16,396 nucleotides of DNA from Aquitalea sp. (GTDB lineage: Bacteria > Pseudomonadota > Gammaproteobacteria > Burkholderiales > Chromobacteriaceae): assembly GCA_019232735.1 (NCBI GenBank), contig JAFANL010000288.1, positions 1 through 16,396 of the forward strand, given 5' to 3'. Shown piece by piece: positions 15,463 to 16,396 of the stretch. Under the pieces are notes generated by a model that had not been told where the DNA came from, did not search any database, and saw only the letters and a list, made by a program, of their open reading frames with translations. Both the position numbers and the translations under genes were made by a program. Position 1 is the first letter of the stretch. Each line of letters begins with the position of its first letter.

Positions 15463-15499
15463 GCCTTTTCAAGCGTCTGCTGCATAAAAATTCAAGGCC

Positions 15500-16330
15500 A
15501 TGACAGAACCCAAGCAACGGCAAGACCCCGGTAATGAGCCGGATGAAAAAGACCTCAACAGCAAGCTGAAAAAACGCCTGGCGATTGCCGGCGGGCTGGT
15601 TGCCGTGGCATTGGCTGCCATACCGGTGCTGGACAGCATGAAAAAGCCCAAGGTGGAAATGACGGCCACGACCCCGGCGGGCAGCTCGGGCAAGATCGTC
15701 AATTCCAGCTCGGCCCCAGCCCTTGAGCAACCCGCTCCCGAGCCGGTGGTGGAAAGTAGCGCGCCCGCAACAGAAGCCAGCGCACCACAAAGCGATGCCG
15801 GCAGCTCGCCCTCGCCGGCCGCCCCCATTGCCACCCCACCGCAAACCCCGGATGTGAGCAAGACACCTGCGGTGGCCAGCGCCAAGCCGGTCAACCCGCC
15901 CGTGGCCCATGCAGCGGCCAAACCGGCCAGCAAGCCTGGCAGCACACCAAGCACCACGGCGCCCGCACCGGCCGCACAAGCCACGCCGGCCGCCGCGCCC
16001 GCCCCCACCCGCAGCGTGATGGTGAAGCCTGTGCCCGCACCGGCGCCAGCCGTGACGGACAACGACAGCGCCGCCGCCAGCCCGTCGACACCCCCGACCA
16101 AGGCCAGACCGGAAGGCAGCTCACTGGGCTACAAGCTGCAACTGGGCCTGTTCTCCAGCATGGGCAATGCGGAAAAGCTGGTGAAGGAACTCAAGGCCAA
16201 GGGCATCGAAGCCCACACCGAAACCCGTGTCCAGCTGGGCCCGTTCAAAAGCCGCGCCGAAGCCGACGAGGCCATGGCCAAGCTGCGCGGCCTGGGTTAC
16301 ACCCCGCTGCTGGCACCCGCCGGCCAATAA
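15500..16330 (+). CDS. Membrane-anchored SPOR-domain protein (FtsN/DedD-like)
   Basis: The 276-residue protein has a short charged cytoplasmic N-terminus (MTEPKQRQDPGNEPDEKDL), one membrane segment at about 26-45 (LAIAGGLVAVALAAIPVL), a long Ala/Pro/Ser/Thr-rich low-complexity linker (about 55-208) and a C-terminal SPOR domain (about 209-272: GYKLQLGLFSSMGNAEKLV, VQLGPFKSRAEADEAMAKL). SPOR domains bind denuded peptidoglycan at the division septum, so a septal role is likely. This layout fits DedD, FtsN and related proteins, and which one cannot be decided. The start is fixed by an in-frame TAA at 15485-15487. The ribosome-binding site is poor (AAGG only 2 nt away). It is the only plus-strand gene here, divergent from ndk, and is followed by a terminator-like hairpin. 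Confidence 0.88.
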   Translation: MTEPKQRQDPGNEPDEKDLNSKLKKRLAIAGGLVAVALAAIPVLDSMKKPKVEMTATTPAGSSGKIVNSSSAPALEQPAPEPVVESSAPATEASAPQSDAGSSPSPAAPIATPPQTPDVSKTPAVASAKPVNPPVAHAAAKPASKPGSTPSTTAPAPAAQATPAAAPAPTRSVMVKPVPAPAPAVTDNDSAAASPSTPPTKARPEGSSLGYKLQLGLFSSMGNAEKLVKELKAKGIEAHTETRVQLGPFKSRAEADEAMAKLRGLGYTPLLAPAGQ

Positions 16331-16348
16331 GACCGTCTTCGGCAGCAC

Positions 16349-16385
16349 ACAGGCCCGCCATCTCCGGATCGCGGGCCTGTTGTCT
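16349..16385 (+). terminator. Terminator-like hairpin after the SPOR gene
   Basis: A 10-bp perfect stem (ACAGGCCCGC at 16349-16358 with 16371-16380) has a 12-nt loop and is followed by TGTCTGTCT. It lies 18 bp beyond the SPOR gene stop. The tail is T-rich but interrupted, so efficiency is uncertain. Confidence 0.55.
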
Positions 16386-16396
16386 GTCTGCAGGTC

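Noticed and set aside
15350..16101. Two long minus-strand frames (15350-15979 and 15469-16101) opposite the SPOR gene
   Set aside because: They are Gly/Ala/Arg-rich mirror images of the GC-rich low-complexity linker, and one runs into the ndk start. The plus-strand frame ends in a real SPOR domain.

Overview
The window is a dense, almost gap-free block of conserved housekeeping genes from a moderately GC-rich betaproteobacterium. It is most likely from the Neisseriales, in a Chromobacterium/Aquitalea/Vogesella-like lineage. The assignment rests on gene content and order (hisZ next to purA, hfq-hflX-hflK-hflC, ndk-rlmN-pilF-rodZ-ispG-hisS-yfgM-bamB-der) and on the protein sequences. No exact copy of the Neisseria DNA uptake sequence was seen, which argues against Neisseria itself. 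The genus is an inference.

Layout: fifteen of the sixteen genes lie on the minus strand and read from right to left. They run ndk (15360) > rlmN > pilF/pilW-like > rodZ > ispG > hisS > yfgM-like > bamB > der > hfq > hflX > hflK > hflC > hisZ > purA (cut by the left edge). One plus-strand gene at the right end encodes a membrane-anchored SPOR-domain protein that diverges from ndk across a 139-bp regulatory gap. Many junctions are tight: ATGA at rlmN/pilF, TGATG at pilF/rodZ, a 14-bp overlap at hflX/hflK and a 1-nt gap at hflK/hflC. This suggests long operons with translational coupling. Hairpins with terminator character follow ndk, hfq and hflC on the minus strand and the SPOR gene on the plus strand. 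A weaker one follows der. They divide the block into likely transcription units: ndk; rlmN to der; hfq; hflX-hflK-hflC; hisZ-purA.

Functions: the genes cover nucleotide metabolism (ndk, purA), rRNA/tRNA modification and ribosome assembly (rlmN, der, hflX), histidine charging and histidine-synthesis control (hisS, hisZ), isoprenoid supply (ispG), cell shape and envelope (rodZ, the SPOR protein, bamB, yfgM-like, pilF-like), RNA-chaperone regulation (hfq) and membrane-protease control (hflK, hflC). In E. coli the ndk-to-der genes and the hfq-to-purA genes are two separate loci. Here they are joined, with hisZ between hflC and purA.

No mobile element, CRISPR array, RNA gene or foreign-looking insertion was seen, and no stretch over 300 bases lacks a gene. 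I did not find a new biological system. The most notable items are a PilF/PilW-like protein without a lipobox cysteine, a strong terminator running straight into the hflX start, a perfect 10-bp tandem duplication of the ndk ribosome-binding region, and several intergenic hairpins.
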